From Tetrahymena elliotti 4EA (taxonomy: Eukaryota; Ciliophora; Oligohymenophorea; Hymenostomatida; Tetrahymenidae): a stretch of DNA of 64,000 bases. The stretch lies in NCBI GenBank assembly GCA_000231825.2, contig JH720294.1, positions 2,127,517 to 2,191,516 of the forward strand, read 5' to 3'. Position 1 is the first letter of the stretch. Every line of letters begins with the position of its first letter. The translations under genes and the position numbers were made by a program. The notes under the pieces were generated by a model that did not search any database, had not been told where the DNA came from, and saw only the letters and a list, made by a program, of their open reading frames with translations. Shown here piece by piece: positions 61,501-64,000 of the stretch.

Positions 61501-62684
61501 AATCCCAGTCAGAATTATTTATCAAGATGATTGTAAAATTATGATTGAGAAAGAGAATGATGAATTATAATTTAAAGAAGCATATTCTCTTTATAGAGAA
61601 TCAATTCAAGTTGGTAAATTAATATTTAAATCATAGAATATTTAATCATTTATATCTTTTGTTATCCAGGATATGATCAGGTGAAGCAAAAGCTCAAAAA
61701 GAAATAAATAAATTTGGTAATTTTAAAATTTATGCTCATTCTAAATTAAAGTTATATTTTGAATTAAAAAAGAATGAGAATGACATACTCTGCAAGAATG
61801 TTAAAGAGTAAATTTAATTGAAATTAATTTAAATGAAAAAGAATCAATTTTACTAAAAAACAGATTTATTGAGAGTATTCATTAGAAAAGATTGTTTGAT
61901 AAATTAATTGATTTCTATCCTCAAAATATCAAACAATTTAGAAAATAAATAAATAATTATAATGATTATATTGTTGAGAAATTCTTTTATCTTCCTAAAA
62001 TGCAACAAAGCAATAGAATTGCCATTTATGAGTAAGTCTAAATTTAATTTGAAAAATATCTTGCCCGAGCTCTCTCTAAAAAGTAAATTTTTATTTCTTA
62101 AACAACGTCTATAATATTCTACACCAACCCTTTAGATTCTTAATGAAGAAAGAGTAAATTGAAATGACAAGCTCTCCAAAACAATCTGGAAATAATAAAA
62201 AAATAAGTGTTATAGATAAAATGAAGTCTACTAAAAAAACCTATGATGACATTCACCTAGCTGCTCTGGCTCCAAGTGAGACATATTATCTATTTATATA
62301 ATAATTTAATTTTTTTAAATAAAAAAAGAACTAGAAAAGATATAAAAGCAATCAAACCATGTTGATATATTGTATATAATTGATGAATGCGTAGATTAAT
62401 TGAGAGATCTTGCTGAGCTTAATGGGCAAGATAAAAATGAAGATTTAATTATTGTCTCTAAAATGATTAATCTTATAGAAAAATCTCAATTGTATGATTG
62501 CCAAATGATAATTAGGTAATTTTTTGAATAAGTCTAATTGATAAGCATTGATTTTATTTTATAAACAAACAAATAAAGAATTATTGACAGTTTAATCAAC
62601 TTGAATTTTTGGACTAAAAAAGATAAAATTATTCAATCATTAACAATTTTTAAACTAGCTGCTAACGAAGTTACTTCTAATTGA
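58552..62684 (+). CDS. IQGAP-like RasGAP-domain protein with a large insertion in the GAP domain
   Basis: Model join(58552..58932, 59003..59181, 59241..59566, 59657..59986, 60046..60551, 61013..61613, 61681..61807, 61864..62082, 62136..62275, 62329..62515, 62579..62684), 1,033 residues, ten introns; all joins agree in phase. The first GAP half contains YMKFILGYTKRTNFQIFFSD and FNKLIKIDPDK (compare the TDP/IDP of IQGAPs). A His/Asn/Ser-rich insertion of about 150 residues (RQTSHHFNHSHHHNSHH) follows. The second half has NLQVLKQITTQMIDALTKHI, SCIPKGIKIMCK, LTQFLIMRWVIPSLVSLL and ISIVAKVL, the FLR/PxI and later helices of RasGAPs. Residues 575-780 resemble the RasGAP C-terminal region of IQGAPs. 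CH, WW and IQ domains are absent. IQGAPs are scaffolds for actin and Rho-family GTPases; the role here is inferred. Confidence 0.87.
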
Positions 62685-63293
62685 AATACTTATTTGTTAT
62701 TTATTTATTTATTTCATATTAAAATATTATTGCTTTTATATTAAAACTATCTCCATCTATCCTCATCATCTTTTACATTTCCTGAATTACTATTTCTTAA
62801 TTTTCAAGAGTTATTAATTATTAATTAATTACATTTTTCATATATTTTGTAAATACTAAATATTATATTTCCTTAATTTTTATCAATAATTCATCATTTT
62901 ATGTCTAAGCTAAAATTCAGCATTTAAAGAGCTACATTAATAATAAGTATTTCATAAAATTTCTTTTTAGAAATTAATGTACTTCATTTTAGCAATAAGC
63001 CATTATTTTTTCATTTTTGAAATTTAAAATTTAGAAAAATAAGGAGTATGAGATAATAGGTTAAGTTATTACACAAAATACTATTGAGATAAAAAATTGA
63101 GGATTAATTGTATCTGTTGTTATTTTTTATATATTTTATAATTAGATTGTTTTGAAAAAAATTTTTGACTTTATTTATAAATCGAAGGGTAGCATTTTTC
63201 TTTAATTTAGATGAAATTTGTAAGCAACCTAAGTAATAAATAATTGATATTTGTAATTTTTATTGAATCGTAATTTTTAGAAAGAGAAAAAAA
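62685..63293. other. AT-rich spacer
   Basis: About 600 bp containing TTATTTATTTATTT and TTAATTAATTAATT stretches. It should hold the promoter of the leucine-rich-repeat gene. Confidence 0.6.
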
Positions 63294-64000
63294 ATGATAT
63301 AATAGAGATAGTTTTTTTATAATATTCATGAGGTAATTATTCATTATTTTTTAATTTAATTGTTAATTTCTTTCATTTTTTTGTGTAAAAAGTTTTTAAG
63401 GTCTAAGTTAAAAACTCTTGTTGATATTTAAATCTATTTAAAGTAAGCCATTTTTTAGAATTCTCTTTATCTTTATTGATTTTCTTAACTTAATAATTTA
63501 AAGCTGTGAAAAAATTGATTATTAAGGCATGTAATCTATAAGTTATGGTTTGGGAAAATGTACCAATCTCTCTGAATTAATATTGTATCTTAAGTAAAAA
63601 TTATTTTTAAATTTAAAATCCTTTTTCTTTTCATTTATTTTAAAACTTATTTTTACTTTTTCAAACATTTACATTATTTTTTTAATTTTTTGTTTTTAGC
63701 AATTAAAATATTAAAAATGTTATGTGTTAAAGATTTAATTAAATAACTGATGAAGGAGTTAAGGCTTTGTCCTAAAGTTTACAATAATGCTCTAATCTTT
63801 AAAGATTAACTATTGATCTAAGGTAGAAGTCAATTTATATTTTTATTTTTGTTAATAATCTTTATTGACAAAGTTTGTTTCATTTAATAAAATAATTTGA
63901 TATCTATTTCTCTGATTAATTTAAAAGATCCAACTAAATAGGAGAATAAGGTGCTTCTAATTTGGCTACTGAATTGAAAAATTTGACAAATCTCTAATAT
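63294..64000 (+). CDS. Leucine-rich-repeat protein, 5' part only
   Basis: Model join(63294..63332, 63393..63442, 63504..63593, 63700..63822, 63928..>64000); the gene runs off the window. It starts MIQQRQFFYNIHEFLRSKLK. The repeats are of the ribonuclease-inhibitor type: KIDYQGMQSISYGLGKCTNL then SELILYLN, QITDEGVKALSQSLQQCSNL then QRLTIDLRSN, and QIGEQGASNLATELKNLTNL. Exons 3-5 each carry about one repeat and are separated by phase-2 introns of 60-106 nt that interrupt the LxLxLxxN motif at the same point, so the exons behave as repeat modules. LRR proteins of this kind are a big expanded family in Tetrahymena, mostly of unknown function. The start could lie further upstream. Confidence 0.8.

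Noticed and set aside
1..64000. tRNA, 5S rRNA or other pol III genes
   Set aside because: I looked for T-arm (GGTTCRANYCC) and cloverleaf-like segments on both strands and found none I could support; AGTTCGACTC at 51489 lies in the RING-H2 coding sequence.

Overview
The window reads as macronuclear DNA of a Tetrahymena-like oligohymenophorean ciliate. It is very AT-rich. Its genes only make sense if TAA and TAG are read as glutamine and TGA is the sole stop: recognisable proteins (GTP cyclohydrolase I, UTP18, PP2C, cyclin, bZIP) all carry in-frame TAA/TAG and all end in TGA. Introns are short, usually 53-160 nt, AT-rich and GT...AG, with a few of 0.4-1.0 kb. All exon models below were built by hand from open frame, splice sites, phase agreement and family similarity; no search or transcript data was available.

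Layout. 0-9.2 kb: a four-helix membrane protein, a doubtful gene fragment, a 1,473-residue cysteine-rich receptor-like protein with seven membrane helices, and a secreted glycoprotein-like protein (all +). 9.2-14.5 kb: a duplicated non-coding block, then two tandem sugar-transporter-type MFS genes (+). 15-24 kb: a CCDC124/Lso2-type ribosome-associated protein (-), a coiled-coil protein (+) and a PP2C phosphatase (-). 26-36.6 kb, all (-): membrane-anchored S1/P1 nuclease, secreted thioredoxin-fold protein, UTP18 and GTP cyclohydrolase I. A small degenerate Tc1/mariner-like element may lie near 31 kb. 38.8-53.1 kb, all (-) except one doubtful small ORF: an A/B-type cyclin, a bZIP transcription factor and a RING-H2 protein. 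54.4-64 kb, all (+): two small probably mitochondrial proteins, an acidic unknown protein, an IQGAP/RasGAP-domain protein and the 5' part of a leucine-rich-repeat gene that runs off the end.

The genes do not form one pathway. Ribosome biology (UTP18, CCDC124), cell-cycle and signalling control (cyclin, PP2C, bZIP, RING-H2, RasGAP) and secretory or surface proteins are interspersed, as is usual in ciliate chromosomes. The points I would look at first are the IQGAP-like protein with a large His/Asn/Ser-rich insertion inside its GAP domain, an exon-like block with a TGA stop inside the first intron of the bZIP gene, two 3n-length introns in the CCDC124 gene that read straight through, a sensible in-frame extension after the stop of the secreted protein, and the Tc1-like element.
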